Part shown: one piece after another, positions 42,604 through 52,001 of the stretch | Numbering within the stretch: the first letter of the stretch is position 1 | Layout of the letters: every line of letters begins with the position of its first letter | Assembly (NCBI GenBank): GCA_016710595.1 | Contig: JADJVM010000008.1 | Location: forward strand, 434,001 to 498,000 | Source of the DNA: Niastella sp. | GTDB taxonomy: Bacteria; Bacteroidota; Bacteroidia; Chitinophagales; Chitinophagaceae | Length of the DNA stretch: 64,000 nucleotides | Direction: 5' to 3' | Translations under genes and position numbers: made by a program | Notes under the pieces: generated by a model | What the model saw: only the letters and a program-made list of their open reading frames with translations | Database searches by the model: none | Told to the model about the DNA's origin: nothing

Positions 42604-45558
42604 ATGAAACTGAAAGGTTTAGTCTGGTTTTTCACCATTGCTCTGCTTATTATCTCCGTTTGGGAATTATCTTATACGTGGGTTGTTCGCAATTATGAAA
42701 ACAGCGTAAAGGCACAAGCCGAACGTATTGTAAAAAGGGAAGCGGCCAACCTGCCTGCCGATGAGCGGGAAAAGCTGGTAGAACAAAAAACTCAACATAT
42801 CCTGGACAGTACTAAGGATAAGCCCATTTTTCCACTGTTAGGTACTACCTACCAAAAAAGTAAAGAAAGTGAGCTGAACCTCGGCCTTGATCTGCAAGGT
42901 GGTATTAGTGTTACGATGGACGTAAGCCTGCAAGGTTTATTAAAATCACTCAGCAACAACTCCAAAGACAGTAGTTTATTAAGGGCCATTGATGCCGCAA
43001 CTGCCGAAAAAGTGAATAGTGAAGAGAACTTCATTACACTCTTCAGCAATGCATACATCAAGCAAAATGGTTCCGGTAAATTAAGTTCCATCTTTGCCGG
43101 GCCGGGCAAGGAAGTAAAAATGAGTGATGATGATAAAACCGTTACTTCCAAAATTCAAAATATTGCCAATGGGGCAATTAAACAAACTTATAAGATCCTT
43201 CAAAAGCGTATTGATAAGTTTGGCGTAGCCCAACCCAATATAAACCTGGATGCAAACCGGGGCATTATCAACGTAGAATTGGCGGGCATTAAAAATCCTG
43301 AAAGGGTACGTGCATACCTGCAATCTAGTGCCAACCTGCAATTTTGGGAAGTGTACCGCATCACTGAAATATTTCCGGCATTACAACAGGCAGATAAAAA
43401 CCTTCAGAATTATTTGAATGGTATTGCTGCGAATGATTCTGTAAAACTTCATGATACATTGCTTCAGCATCAAAACGTAAATCCTTTCTTTAAAGTGATG
43501 ATGCCAATTGACGTACAAACTGATAAAGAAGGAAAACAATATTATGCTGCTGCCGTAGGCAATGTTATGTTGCAGGATACAGGTAAATTTTTAAACTACA
43601 TGCAATTAGATGCCGTAAAATCGGCCCTGCCTGCAGATGTTAAATTCTTATTTGGTATTGAAGAGAAATCTGATAAAGGCCAGCGTTTCTTACCTGTGTA
43701 TGCCATTAAAACGCAACCAGGTACTGATAAAGCGCCTTTAGAAGGAGATGCCGTAGAAGAAGCAAAACAAGATTATGATGAATTGGGTCGTCCTGCCATT
43801 AAAATGCAAATGAACCCCGTGGGTACTAAAACCTGGGCCAGGCTTACCGGTAAAAACGTAGGAAGGCCTATTGCCATTGCATTAGATGATTTAGTTTATT
43901 CTGCACCCAATGTAAATGGTGTAATTGATGGCGGTAATTCAGAAATTTCAGGATCATTTACAGTAGAACAAGCACAGGACCTTGCACAAATTTTAACCAG
44001 TGGTAAATTAGATGCACCTGCTAAAATTGTTGCTGATCAAATTGTAGGCCCTACCCTGGGTAGAGAAGCAGTTAAAGGCGGCTTAAATGCCTTTATGATT
44101 GCTTTTGGAATCATCTTCATCCTGATGCTCCTTTATTACAACACAGGTGGCTGGGTAGCAAATATTGCACTTATATTAAACTTATTATTTACGCTAGGTG
44201 TTTTAACTACATTGGGGTTCACCCTTACTGCAGCAGGTATTGCCGGCTTGGTATTGACCATCGGAATGGCTGTGGATACCAACGTAATTATTTTTGAGCG
44301 TATAAAAGAAGAAATTAAGCGTGGTAAAAACTATCAATTAGCCGTAGCAGATGGTTATAAAAAATCATTGGCACCGGTTTTAGATGCTCACGTTACGTCT
44401 TTACTCACCGCCTTTATATTAGCCTACTTTGGATTAGGTCCGGTACTGGGCTTTGCTACTACACAAATTATCGGTTTACTTTTATCATTATTCTGTGGCA
44501 TCCTGGTTTCCAGGTTGATTTCTGATGTATGGACAAATAAAAATCGTCACTTTAATTACTTCACCAAATTATCAGAAAAAATATTTGCACACCGCAATAT
44601 TGATTTTGTAAAATATAGAAAAGTAGCTTACGTTATTTCAATCTTAGTAGTATTGGGTGGTATTGGAGCTCTTATTAATGGTTTTGATGAAGGCGTAGAA
44701 TTTAAAGGAGGCCGCAGCTTTACTGTTTCTTTTGATAAATCAGTAAGAAATGAAGATGTTGCCGATGACCTGAAAGCTGTTTTTGGTGATTTCCCGGTGA
44801 TAAAAACAATTGGTGATAATAAACATTTAAGTATTACCACTTCTTACTTAAAAGGCGTAGATAATGCAGATGAAAAAGTTCAGGAAGCTTTATTTACCGG
44901 TCTTAAAAAAGTATTGCCACCAGGAACTACCTATGCACAGTTCAATGCGAAAAATTTTCAGGGGCGCACAACAGTACAACCCAGTATTTCTGATGATTTA
45001 AAGCGTGGTGCCATTAAAGCAACCCTGTTTTCAATCTTTATTATTTTCCTTTATATATTCCTGCGGTTTAGAGACTGGAGATATTCATTGGGTACCATCA
45101 TGACCCTGGTGCATGACGTTTTTGTAACACTGATCGTATTCTCGTTCTTTAAAGACATCATGCCATTCCCGCTGGAAATTGATCAGCACTTTATTGCTGC
45201 CATCCTTACCGTTATTGGTTTCTCAATGAACGATACCGTAATTGTGTTTGACCGTATCAGGGAATACAGCAGAGATCATAAAGACATGAATAAGAAAGAC
45301 CTGGTAAATGCGGCATTGAACCATACACTTAGCCGGACCATCATGACTTCATTCACGGTATTTGTCACCATACTTACCCTGTTTATATTTGGCGGTGAAG
45401 TAACCCGTGGCTTTGCATTTGCCATGCTTATTGGCGTGGTTACTGGTACTTACTCTTCTATCTTTGTGGGTACACCGGTACTGGTAGATATGGCAAAAGA
45501 CAAACCTCTTGGCGCAGCCAGGGAAGCAAGAAAAAAAGTAAAAGCGCCATCGCTTTAA
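42604..45558 (+). CDS. secDF: SecD-SecF fused protein translocase subunit
   Basis: A 984-aa protein with SecD (about residues 1-640) and SecF (about 650-984) in one chain. SecD features are LGLDLQGGISVTMDV (the D1 motif), GRPAIKMQMNPVGTKTWARL and the helices from residue ~495 with GLVLTIGMAVDTNVIIFERI. SecF features are VEFKGGRSFTVSF and FSMNDTVIVFDRIRE, LNHTLSRTIMTSFT. SecDF uses the proton-motive force to pull secreted proteins across the membrane, working with YajC (24936). The fusion is common in Bacteroidota. Confidence 0.97.
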   Translation: MKLKGLVWFFTIALLIISVWELSYTWVVRNYENSVKAQAERIVKREAANLPADEREKLVEQKTQHILDSTKDKPIFPLLGTTYQKSKESELNLGLDLQGGISVTMDVSLQGLLKSLSNNSKDSSLLRAIDAATAEKVNSEENFITLFSNAYIKQNGSGKLSSIFAGPGKEVKMSDDDKTVTSKIQNIANGAIKQTYKILQKRIDKFGVAQPNINLDANRGIINVELAGIKNPERVRAYLQSSANLQFWEVYRITEIFPALQQADKNLQNYLNGIAANDSVKLHDTLLQHQNVNPFFKVMMPIDVQTDKEGKQYYAAAVGNVMLQDTGKFLNYMQLDAVKSALPADVKFLFGIEEKSDKGQRFLPVYAIKTQPGTDKAPLEGDAVEEAKQDYDELGRPAIKMQMNPVGTKTWARLTGKNVGRPIAIALDDLVYSAPNVNGVIDGGNSEISGSFTVEQAQDLAQILTSGKLDAPAKIVADQIVGPTLGREAVKGGLNAFMIAFGIIFILMLLYYNTGGWVANIALILNLLFTLGVLTTLGFTLTAAGIAGLVLTIGMAVDTNVIIFERIKEEIKRGKNYQLAVADGYKKSLAPVLDAHVTSLLTAFILAYFGLGPVLGFATTQIIGLLLSLFCGILVSRLISDVWTNKNRHFNYFTKLSEKIFAHRNIDFVKYRKVAYVISILVVLGGIGALINGFDEGVEFKGGRSFTVSFDKSVRNEDVADDLKAVFGDFPVIKTIGDNKHLSITTSYLKGVDNADEKVQEALFTGLKKVLPPGTTYAQFNAKNFQGRTTVQPSISDDLKRGAIKATLFSIFIIFLYIFLRFRDWRYSLGTIMTLVHDVFVTLIVFSFFKDIMPFPLEIDQHFIAAILTVIGFSMNDTVIVFDRIREYSRDHKDMNKKDLVNAALNHTLSRTIMTSFTVFVTILTLFIFGGEVTRGFAFAMLIGVVTGTYSSIFVGTPVLVDMAKDKPLGAAREARKKVKAPSL

Positions 45559-45577
45559 ATGAATTAAATTTATATTT

Positions 45578-45608
45578 AAGCTCTGTTTTAAAAACGGAGC
45601 TTTTTTTT
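45578..45608 (+). terminator. Terminator after secDF
   Basis: AAGCTCTGTTTT paired with AAAACGGAGCTT (one G:T pair), then a run of eight T. Confidence 0.9.
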
Positions 45609-45625
45609 GGCTTAAATTTTAAATC

Positions 45626-45987
45626 ATGAAATATTTATTGAGCATTTTATTGTGTACATTTTTATTGTTTAATTGTAATTACAAACAAAATAATACGCTT
45701 ATTGTAGGAAAAGGCAAGGTGCAGCCTGGCATGTAGCAGGAATGCCTGGCAGCCATGATGCAAACGCTGTACATTTTAATTTTGATGACAAAGGAAACTA
45801 TACCTACCAGTATGCAAGCTTACACGAAGCCGGTACTTATAAAATAGAAAACGATATGCTCTTTACCAAACTTCCCAATGAGAATGAAATGATGGTAAAG
45901 ATTGTAAAGCTTAGCGCCGATAGTCTGGTTTTTGATATGAGCCGTAACGGAACCGATGAGACCTTATTTTTATTAAAAGAAAAATAG
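45626..45987 (+). pseudogene. Frameshifted lipocalin-like lipoprotein gene
   Basis: The ATG at 45626 opens a lipoprotein signal (MKYLLSILLCTFLLFNCNYK) that reads into IVGKGKVQPGM and then stops at TAG (45734). A second frame, open from 45694, holds WHVAGMPGSHDANAVHFNFD, ending LFLLKEK at 45987 (81 residues from an internal ATG). The strand-rich sequence YTYQYASLHEAGTYKI and KIVKLSADSLVFDM resembles the small lipocalin-like domains of Bacteroidota. A one-base insertion near 45718, or loss of the 14 bases 45713-45726 (giving VGK-WHV, a G-x-W motif), would join the frames. It follows the secDF terminator. Confidence 0.6.
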
Positions 45988-45995
45988 AAAAGATT

Positions 45996-46694
45996 TTAAT
46001 TTACAGGTTGCTTTTTACGGGCAAAGAATTTTACTAAAACCAAGCCGGCAATAAACCCGCCAATATGGGCAGCGTACGCAACGCCGCCTTGTGAGCCTTC
46101 GCCACCAAACATACTCATTCCACTTACTACCTGCAGGAGTATCCAAATTCCCAGGCTTACGATGGCCGGTACCGTCATCACATAACGAAGGGCCAGCACC
46201 CTTACTTTATTTCGGGGAAATAGCAAGAGATAACCACCCAATACACCGCTTATGGCACCTGAAGCTCCCAGGCTGGGTATCAATGTATCTTTTCCCAATG
46301 CGTCACTCAGGTACACATGCGATAGAGTGGCAAGCACGCCACAAACCAAATAAAATATTAAATATCTTAAATGCCCCATCCTATTTTCAAGATTATCGCC
46401 AAAAATCCATAAATAAAGCATGTTACCGCCAATATGGGCAATGCTACCGTGCATAAACATAGCTGTAAAAATAGTTTCCCATACTGGTATAGGAGTAGCT
46501 AATAAGCCATTGGGGCCAATAATATCTTTGCCTGTAATGATCTCCTGCGGAACAGCAGCATAGCTCAAGGTAAACACTTCGTTACTCCCAAGGTGCTGGA
46601 ATAAAATAAACACCAGGGCATTTACGGCAATTAAGGCATAATTTATATATGGTTTAATGGTATTACCTGTGTTATCATCACCAATGGGCATCAT
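45996..46694 (-). CDS. Rhomboid family intramembrane serine protease
   Basis: A 232-aa inner-membrane protein with about six hydrophobic segments. Rhomboid motifs are FMHGSIAHIGGNMLYLWIFG (the H-x-x-x-N region), PSLGASGAISGVLGGYLLLF with the catalytic Ser in GASG, and GVAYAAHIGGFIAGLVLVKF with the catalytic His. It cuts transmembrane proteins in the bilayer. The start (MMPIGDDNTGN) precedes the first helix as expected. No neighbour suggests a substrate. Confidence 0.93.
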   Translation of the reverse strand: MMPIGDDNTGNTIKPYINYALIAVNALVFILFQHLGSNEVFTLSYAAVPQEIITGKDIIGPNGLLATPIPVWETIFTAMFMHGSIAHIGGNMLYLWIFGDNLENRMGHLRYLIFYLVCGVLATLSHVYLSDALGKDTLIPSLGASGAISGVLGGYLLLFPRNKVRVLALRYVMTVPAIVSLGIWILLQVVSGMSMFGGEGSQGGVAYAAHIGGFIAGLVLVKFFARKKQPVN

Positions 46695-46836
46695 AACTTT
46701 CTAATTTTAGGAATCAGAAAATTACGTATAAATACTTTTATAAAAAATCTTTAATTTTTGGGGAAGATAAAATTTGAATGAAATTCACTCAACATTTTTT
46801 TCATTTCCAAAATTAAATCATATGCCTGCAGAACTT

Positions 46837-47244
46837 TTATTTTGATTCACAATCAAGCATGGGTTGTATAAAATCCCAAAGATTACCATAGAGGTCTTTA
46901 AAGACGGCTACCAGGCCATATTCTTCTTTTCTGGGCAGGCTAATAAAATGGATTTTATTTTCGATCATTTTATTATAATCATTCCAGAAATCATCGGTAT
47001 GTAAAAACAAGAACACCCTCCCTCCTGTTTGGTTTCCTACAGCCGCTAATTGCTGTTCGTTATTGGCTTTTGCAAGCAATAGGCTACATTCGCTTTTGCC
47101 GGGTGGTGCTATGCGGATCCAACGTTTTTCTTCAGTCATTTTCTTGTCTTCTAATAATAGAAAGCCAAGCTTATCAACATAAAACTGTATTGCTTCATCA
47201 TAATCTTTCACAATTAAAGAAATTTGAGCAATTTTTTGAGACAT
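46837..47244 (-). CDS. VOC (glyoxalase-like) family protein
   Basis: A 135-aa protein with one vicinal-oxygen-chelate unit: KIAQISLIVKDYDEAIQFYV, DKLGFLLLEDKKM and the second half FLHTDDFWNDYNKM and AVFKDLYGNLWDFIQP. VOC proteins bind a metal with His and Glu ligands and act as lyases, dioxygenases or resistance proteins. The typical first metal-ligand His is not at the usual place, where ISLIV stands. No specific activity is claimed. It lies downstream of the DoxX gene, on the same strand. Confidence 0.82.
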   Translation of the reverse strand: MSQKIAQISLIVKDYDEAIQFYVDKLGFLLLEDKKMTEEKRWIRIAPPGKSECSLLLAKANNEQQLAAVGNQTGGRVFLFLHTDDFWNDYNKMIENKIHFISLPRKEEYGLVAVFKDLYGNLWDFIQPMLDCESK

Positions 47245-47310
47245 GGTAATTTATTGAATGAATAAAATAATATCCGCTGTAAATTTTTGCTACCTTATTT
47301 GTTATGCTCC

Positions 47311-47697
47311 CTAAGGTTTCAACCAGGCTTGTACCCTTAACTTATAAAAATATATATAAGATAAGATGCCGGGAATGATCCACAGCAGCAAGCTAAGCAT
47401 CAGGGGGTCAAATTTGCCCGAAGCAGCAATACCTGAATAAATAACTGCAGCAAGGTCAAAAAACAAACCGGCATAAGCCCATTCTTTAATCCTATCCCAG
47501 CCCGGGATTAAAATTACAATAGAACCCAGAATTTTGGCAATGCTTATAAAACGGATAAAATAAACAGGATAACCAAGGCCATCATGTATAATTTTTATAT
47601 TGTCCTGCTGTGGTTTAATGCCCGGTATGGCAGTGAAGATCATTAACCCTGCAAATACTATGGTAAAAATCCAATAAAGGGTTTTTGTTTTTTTCAT
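47311..47697 (-). CDS. DoxX-like membrane protein
   Basis: A 128-aa protein with four hydrophobic helices (WIFTIVFAGLMIFTAIPGI, GSIVILIPGWDRI, AYAGLFFDLAAVIYSGIAAS, LSLLLWIIPGILSYIYF). The K-x-L-G-x-x-x-L-L-x-P region (AKILGSIVILIPG) and E-W-A-Y-A-G-L-F-F-D match the DoxX-like group. DoxX homologues are linked to oxidative stress and membrane redox reactions but are not well understood. It is 66 bases upstream of the VOC gene and may form a pair with it. Confidence 0.85.
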   Translation of the reverse strand: MKKTKTLYWIFTIVFAGLMIFTAIPGIKPQQDNIKIIHDGLGYPVYFIRFISIAKILGSIVILIPGWDRIKEWAYAGLFFDLAAVIYSGIAASGKFDPLMLSLLLWIIPGILSYIYFYKLRVQAWLKP

Positions 47698-47921
47698 TTT
47701 TGAGTTTAAACAGTCGTTAAAAATACATTTTAACTTTTGATATTAATTTCAATACAAATATGAGATACATTTTTTGAATTTCATAAAATCGCAAACTCAT
47801 AGCCTATACTGTAAAGTAGTATGCCAGATATTGCCCTTTGATACTTCTTTTAAGTAAATTTTCCATGAATAGTAAATGATTTAATTTTTAAGCATTTAAT
47901 ATTGCTTTTACTAAATAAAGA

Positions 47922-47929
47922 TAATTTTG
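47922..47929 (+). promoter_or_regulatory. -7 element for the DUF2249 gene
   Basis: TAATTTTG matches TAnnTTTG. TTG at 47902-47904 lies 17 bases upstream, a weak -33. The 256-base gap upstream of this gene holds nothing else that I can see. Confidence 0.4.
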
Positions 47930-47953
47930 TCCTTATATTAAATGTAATAAAAA

Positions 47954-48703
47954 ATGGAAAATGTAATACAACCCGGAGAGTTGGATATGCGGGTTTTGAT
48001 CCCTATTGAAAGGCATAAAAAATTAATACAACTTTTTAAAGAATTACCCGTAGATGAAAGTTTTATTTTTATCAATGACCATGATCCTATTCCACTGTTT
48101 TATGAGTTCCGGTCAATTTACGGTGATGTAGTAGGTTGGGAATACCTGAACCGGGGAGGAAGGGAATGGAAAGTGAAAGTTACCCGTTTAGAAGATTCTC
48201 AAGGTCGGGAATTTACAGATATATCTACTTTACTGGATTTAAGAAAAGCAAAAGAAAATGAATGGAAGCAAATTGTTTTTCATCGTTACGGAATGATGGA
48301 ACAAGGCGATACCATGGAAATTATTGCTGCAGAAGACCCCAAAGAGATTCATGGCATTTTTGTGAAGAAATTTGAAGGCCAGCATGCTTGGATTTACAAA
48401 AAACAAGAGCCCAATGAATTTGTGGTGCATATTACTAAAAAAGTAAAGAGTGGGTTGGGTGATGATGGTTTTTCTGTAGTGAACGAATTTGATTTGCGCC
48501 CCTATCCTCCAACAGAACGCCATGAAATGTTTTATAAAGCTTTTGCCGATATAAAAGCCGGTGAAGCTTTTGAATTTATAAACGATCATGATCCCTTACC
48601 GCTATACTACCAAATGGAAGCAGAAAGTAAAGAACCATTTAAATGGGAATATATTGATAAAGGCCCCGTAGCATGGAAAGTGAGAGTGATTAAAACAAAA
48701 TAA
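47954..48703 (+). CDS. Triple DUF2249 repeat protein
   Basis: A 249-aa cytoplasmic protein with three copies of the DUF2249 fold: MRVLIPIERHKKLIQLFKEL to VTR (about residues 12-78), LDLRKAKENEWKQIVFHRYG to ITK (about 95-165) and FDLRPYPPTERHEMFYKAFA to the end. The 1st and 3rd repeats keep the FINDHDP motif and the W-x-Y/L...W-K-V-K/R end; the middle repeat has AAEDP instead. DUF2249 is SirA-like; it often travels with hemerythrin and nitrosative-stress genes. A hemerythrin gene lies directly convergent. Function is unknown. Confidence 0.85.
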   Translation: MENVIQPGELDMRVLIPIERHKKLIQLFKELPVDESFIFINDHDPIPLFYEFRSIYGDVVGWEYLNRGGREWKVKVTRLEDSQGREFTDISTLLDLRKAKENEWKQIVFHRYGMMEQGDTMEIIAAEDPKEIHGIFVKKFEGQHAWIYKKQEPNEFVVHITKKVKSGLGDDGFSVVNEFDLRPYPPTERHEMFYKAFADIKAGEAFEFINDHDPLPLYYQMEAESKEPFKWEYIDKGPVAWKVRVIKTK

Positions 48704-48712
48704 AAAGATTAT

Positions 48713-48744
48713 AAGGGAATCACACAGGTTCCCTTACTTTTTTT
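48713..48744 (+). terminator. Terminator after the DUF2249 gene
   Basis: AAGGGAA, loop TCACACAGG, TTCCCTT, then ACTTTTTTT. Confidence 0.85.
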
Positions 48745-48749
48745 ATCAT

Positions 48750-49277
48750 TTATACAGATGGTTCATTAGAACCTTTTATAATTTCATCAAAATTATAACC
48801 TGCTCTTTCCAATGCCCGCCGGGCAGCATCTATGGCGATAGGCGCCGGATTTGGCGGATGCACAGGAACTTCTTCTACTGCTGCCAGTAGCAGTAATAAT
48901 TCTTCTGTTTGTCCATGCGTTAATGCCTCGCATATATCATACAGACCACCCGGTTCCTCTTCGGCTAAATCATGTCTTTCTAACACATACCGAATGGCAT
49001 TTACCAGGCCCGTTGTGGGTGGTGGTACCAGTAAGGCCGTCAATGCACCATGCTCCAGCCGGTATCTCGGCATGAGTTTCTGCATCAATGTATCATTTAC
49101 TTTTTTGGCCGCCGGAAAAAGCGTTTTCTCTTCCATTTTAATATGCCGCAATAAACGGGTCCTAAATTGATGATAAAATTCCATTTCAATTTGCCCTGGT
49201 AGAGCTGTTGCTTTATTCAATAAATTTTCAATGCGGTGATGGTCTTCAGTAAAAAAATGATGTAATGGTTTGTTCAT
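48750..49277 (-). CDS. Hemerythrin domain protein
   Basis: A 175-aa protein. The N-terminal ~125 residues are a hemerythrin-like four-helix bundle: LHHFFTEDHHRIENLLNKA, RLLRHIKMEEKTLFPAAKKV (H-x-x-x-E), YRLEHGALTALL and LERHDLAEEEPGGLYDICEA provide the iron ligands. Such proteins bind O2, sense redox or protect iron centres. A proline-rich linker (HPPNPAPIAI) and a short helix follow. It faces the DUF2249 gene tail-to-tail with a shared terminator. TAAATTTG (minus strand, 49338-49345) may be its -7 element. Confidence 0.88.
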   Translation of the reverse strand: MNKPLHHFFTEDHHRIENLLNKATALPGQIEMEFYHQFRTRLLRHIKMEEKTLFPAAKKVNDTLMQKLMPRYRLEHGALTALLVPPPTTGLVNAIRYVLERHDLAEEEPGGLYDICEALTHGQTEELLLLLAAVEEVPVHPPNPAPIAIDAARRALERAGYNFDEIIKGSNEPSV

Positions 49278-49337
49278 TTTGTGTAATAAATAGTTTAGCC
49301 TGTAAAATTTCAGGAAATATGAATCAGGTACCTGTTA

Positions 49338-49345
49338 CAAATTTA
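49338..49345 (-). promoter_or_regulatory. -7 element for the hemerythrin gene
   Basis: The minus strand reads TAAATTTG, a perfect TAnnTTTG about 60 bases before the start. No -33 element was found. Confidence 0.35.
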
Positions 49346-49492
49346 TACTTTTTTAAGCTGAGGGCGTTTTGTATGATTTTTATTTCACTCTTAAAAACGC
49401 ATCATACTTGCTTTTACAATGATTTAAAATAATTTTTAATACACTAAGAAATCTTTATTCCTAACTTTACCTGAACATAAATCAACTAATTT

Positions 49493-51301
49493 TTGCATTA
49501 TAAGGCATATCAAAAGCGTTTAATCAGATACCTTGTTGACATCAACGACTGGCGTAAAAGAAGGATTTCTAAAACGAATTTCCTGATTATGGCAGCTGCG
49601 GTTGTAGGTGTTTTGGGTGGTATTGCTTCTTCCTTATTAAAAAAGCTCACCCATCTTATCGCCAGCTTTTTACAAAATGATTTTCATTGGCAATACAAAT
49701 ATTATCTCTACCTTTTTTTTCCGCTCATTGGTATTTTCTTAACCATTTTATACATCCGTACTTTTATCAGGCGCAGTAAATTTCAGCATGGCATACCGGC
49801 CATCTTATATAATATTTCACGCAATTCGAGCAAACTCGATTTTCATAATATTTATAGCCAGGTTATTTCAAGTGCCCTTACAGTGGGCCTGGGTGGTTCA
49901 GCAGGGCTGGAAGCCCCTGCTGTTGCCAGTGGATCTGCCATCGGTTCAAACATTGGCCGCCTCTTTGGTCTTAATTACCGGGAAACTACATTACTCCTTG
50001 CCTGCGGTGCGGCAGCAGGTATTGCCGGAGCGTTTAATAGCCCAATTGCAGGTATGATCTTCGCTATTGAAGTGATACTCCCAGAGTTTTCGATACCGGC
50101 TGTAATCCCGTTATTGCTATCATCGGCACTTGCTTCCGTAATTTCAAAACTAATTTATACTGAACCGCTATTTGCACTGGTAACAAAAAACTGGACGGTA
50201 GATGCATTTTGGTACTACATAGCGCTTGGGATTTTTATTGGACTTTATTCTGTTTTTTACAGTAAACTGAACAGTAAAATTTTTAGAATCTTTGATAGCA
50301 TAAAAAACCGTTACAATAAAGTTTGGATTGGTGGCATTAGCCTGGGTATTATGATCGCATTGCTGCCAGCTCTTTATGGCGAAGGCTATATTACCATTCA
50401 AAAATTATTGAATGGCGACTATCCTTCATTGTTAGCAAACAGTCTTTTTGGCCAGTATCAACACATTGCCTGGGCGCTGGTTTTATTCGGCGTTTTATCA
50501 ATGATTGGTAAAACATTTGCCAGTGTAATTACAATGGCAAGCGGCGGTAATGGCGGTATGTTTGGCCCTACAGTGGTAGTGGGTGGTTTGTTTGGTTTTG
50601 TTTTTGCTTATGGGTTCAATCAAACTGGTATGGTTGATTTGAATGTGACCAATTTCATTATTGCAGGCATGGCCGCTTCGGTGAGCGGCGTAATGCATGC
50701 ACCCCTTACCGGTATTTTTCTTGCAGCAGAAATTACGGGTGGATATATCCTGATGGTACCGTTAATGATCGTGTCTGCACTGTCTTATTTTATCAATAAA
50801 GGAATCTTAAAATATTCAATTTATACCAAGGGACTTGCAGAACAGGGTGATTTATTGTCTCATGAAAATAAGGACAACAGTGTCTTGAGAAGTATTAAAC
50901 TAAAATACCTGCTTGAAAAAGATTTTGTAATTCTACAACTTGACGACACACCCAAAAGCAGGAGTTATGACATAGTACATACACATCGTAATATTTTTCC
51001 GGTAGTAGATAATGAAGGCGTATTGAGCGGGTTATTATATAGCGATACGTTATTAGAACTTCTATTAAGCAATAAAGAAGAAGATCGAAACAGGCTGATG
51101 AAAGATGTAGCACAACCGCCACAAAAAGTAATTCATATCAACACTCCTATGAGTGATGTAATGCAGATTATGGATAGCCAGGACATACGGATTCTACCCG
51201 TTGTGGATGATAATGAGCGATACCTTGGTTTCGTAACTAAAAACAGCATCTTTAATAAATACCGCACCATCCTCATGCGCCAGGCAGATTATATGCAATA
51301 G
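49493..51301 (+). CDS. ClC-type chloride channel or antiporter with CBS pair
   Basis: A 602-aa inner-membrane protein starting at TTG (MHYKAYQKRLIRYLVDINDW). The ClC core has SSALTVGLGGSAGLEAPAVA, in which GLEAP carries the gating glutamate, GAAAGIAGAFNSPIAGMIFA, TMASGGNGGMFGPTVVVGGL and GMAASVSGVMHAPLTGIFLA. Two CBS domains follow (about residues 470-600; LPVVDDNERYLGFVTKNSIF). Members move Cl- or exchange Cl-/H+. The TAACTTTA at 49462-49469, one base off the -7, precedes the start by 24 bases. It is convergent with the HD-domain gene. Confidence 0.92.
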   Translation: MHYKAYQKRLIRYLVDINDWRKRRISKTNFLIMAAAVVGVLGGIASSLLKKLTHLIASFLQNDFHWQYKYYLYLFFPLIGIFLTILYIRTFIRRSKFQHGIPAILYNISRNSSKLDFHNIYSQVISSALTVGLGGSAGLEAPAVASGSAIGSNIGRLFGLNYRETTLLLACGAAAGIAGAFNSPIAGMIFAIEVILPEFSIPAVIPLLLSSALASVISKLIYTEPLFALVTKNWTVDAFWYYIALGIFIGLYSVFYSKLNSKIFRIFDSIKNRYNKVWIGGISLGIMIALLPALYGEGYITIQKLLNGDYPSLLANSLFGQYQHIAWALVLFGVLSMIGKTFASVITMASGGNGGMFGPTVVVGGLFGFVFAYGFNQTGMVDLNVTNFIIAGMAASVSGVMHAPLTGIFLAAEITGGYILMVPLMIVSALSYFINKGILKYSIYTKGLAEQGDLLSHENKDNSVLRSIKLKYLLEKDFVILQLDDTPKSRSYDIVHTHRNIFPVVDNEGVLSGLLYSDTLLELLLSNKEEDRNRLMKDVAQPPQKVIHINTPMSDVMQIMDSQDIRILPVVDDNERYLGFVTKNSIFNKYRTILMRQADYMQ

Positions 51302-51330
51302 TATTTCAATAATGAATTTACAGGTAAAAA

Positions 51331-51930
51331 TCAAGTAACTACTCCCTGGTGGGTAATTATAAAACTAACTAATTCTTCAAGCGCAATGCCTGCCCGGTTA
51401 CAGGCATCCTCAATTTCTTCTCTTGATACATTGGCGGCAAATGATTTTTCTTTAAGCCTTTTTTTTACGCCTTTCAGTTCCATACCTGCATATCCGCCCG
51501 GGCGCATAAGTGAATAGGCATGTATGAGCCCCGATAATTCATCAAAAGCAAATAACATTTTATCCATTTTAGAAATGGGATCTACTCCAAAATGATTGGG
51601 CCCATGCGATGCGATGGCGTGTATAATTTCAGGATCAACCTTTCTATGTTCCAGTTCTTCAATTATTTTTTTACAATGCATTTCGGGCCATTGATCCCAA
51701 TCGGCATCATGCAGCAAACCTGCCATTTCCCATTGCCATTGCCCGGCTTCATCTAAGCCTTCTTTTTCTGCTGCCCATATTTTCATTAAGTGGGCCACCT
51801 GCTTCATGTGTAATTGCAAACGGGGATTTAATACCCATTCATTAAATAAAGATGTTGCTTCTTTCCGGCTAAGAACATTACCCCGGTTGGCTGGGTCTCC
51901 AAAATTATTTCTATTTAGTAGTAAAGACAT
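51331..51930 (-). CDS. HD domain hydrolase
   Basis: A 199-aa cytoplasmic protein with a metal-dependent HD fold. HMKQVAHLMKIWAAEKEG supplies the first His, EMAGLLHDADWDQWPEMH the HD pair, and AIASHGPNHFGVDPISKMDK and LFAFDELSGLIHAYSLMR the later ligands. The usual activity is phosphohydrolysis; the closest known relatives are small HD proteins of unknown substrate. The start at 51930 gives a polar N terminus. It is the last gene of a minus-strand stretch. Confidence 0.85.
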   Translation of the reverse strand: MSLLLNRNNFGDPANRGNVLSRKEATSLFNEWVLNPRLQLHMKQVAHLMKIWAAEKEGLDEAGQWQWEMAGLLHDADWDQWPEMHCKKIIEELEHRKVDPEIIHAIASHGPNHFGVDPISKMDKMLFAFDELSGLIHAYSLMRPGGYAGMELKGVKKRLKEKSFAANVSREEIEDACNRAGIALEELVSFIITHQGVVT

Positions 51931-52001
51931 ATTGCTGCATTGGTAACTTAAGTTTAAACATAGTGCTTTGATGCTAAAAATATCCAGTCAATTGAATTCA
52001 T

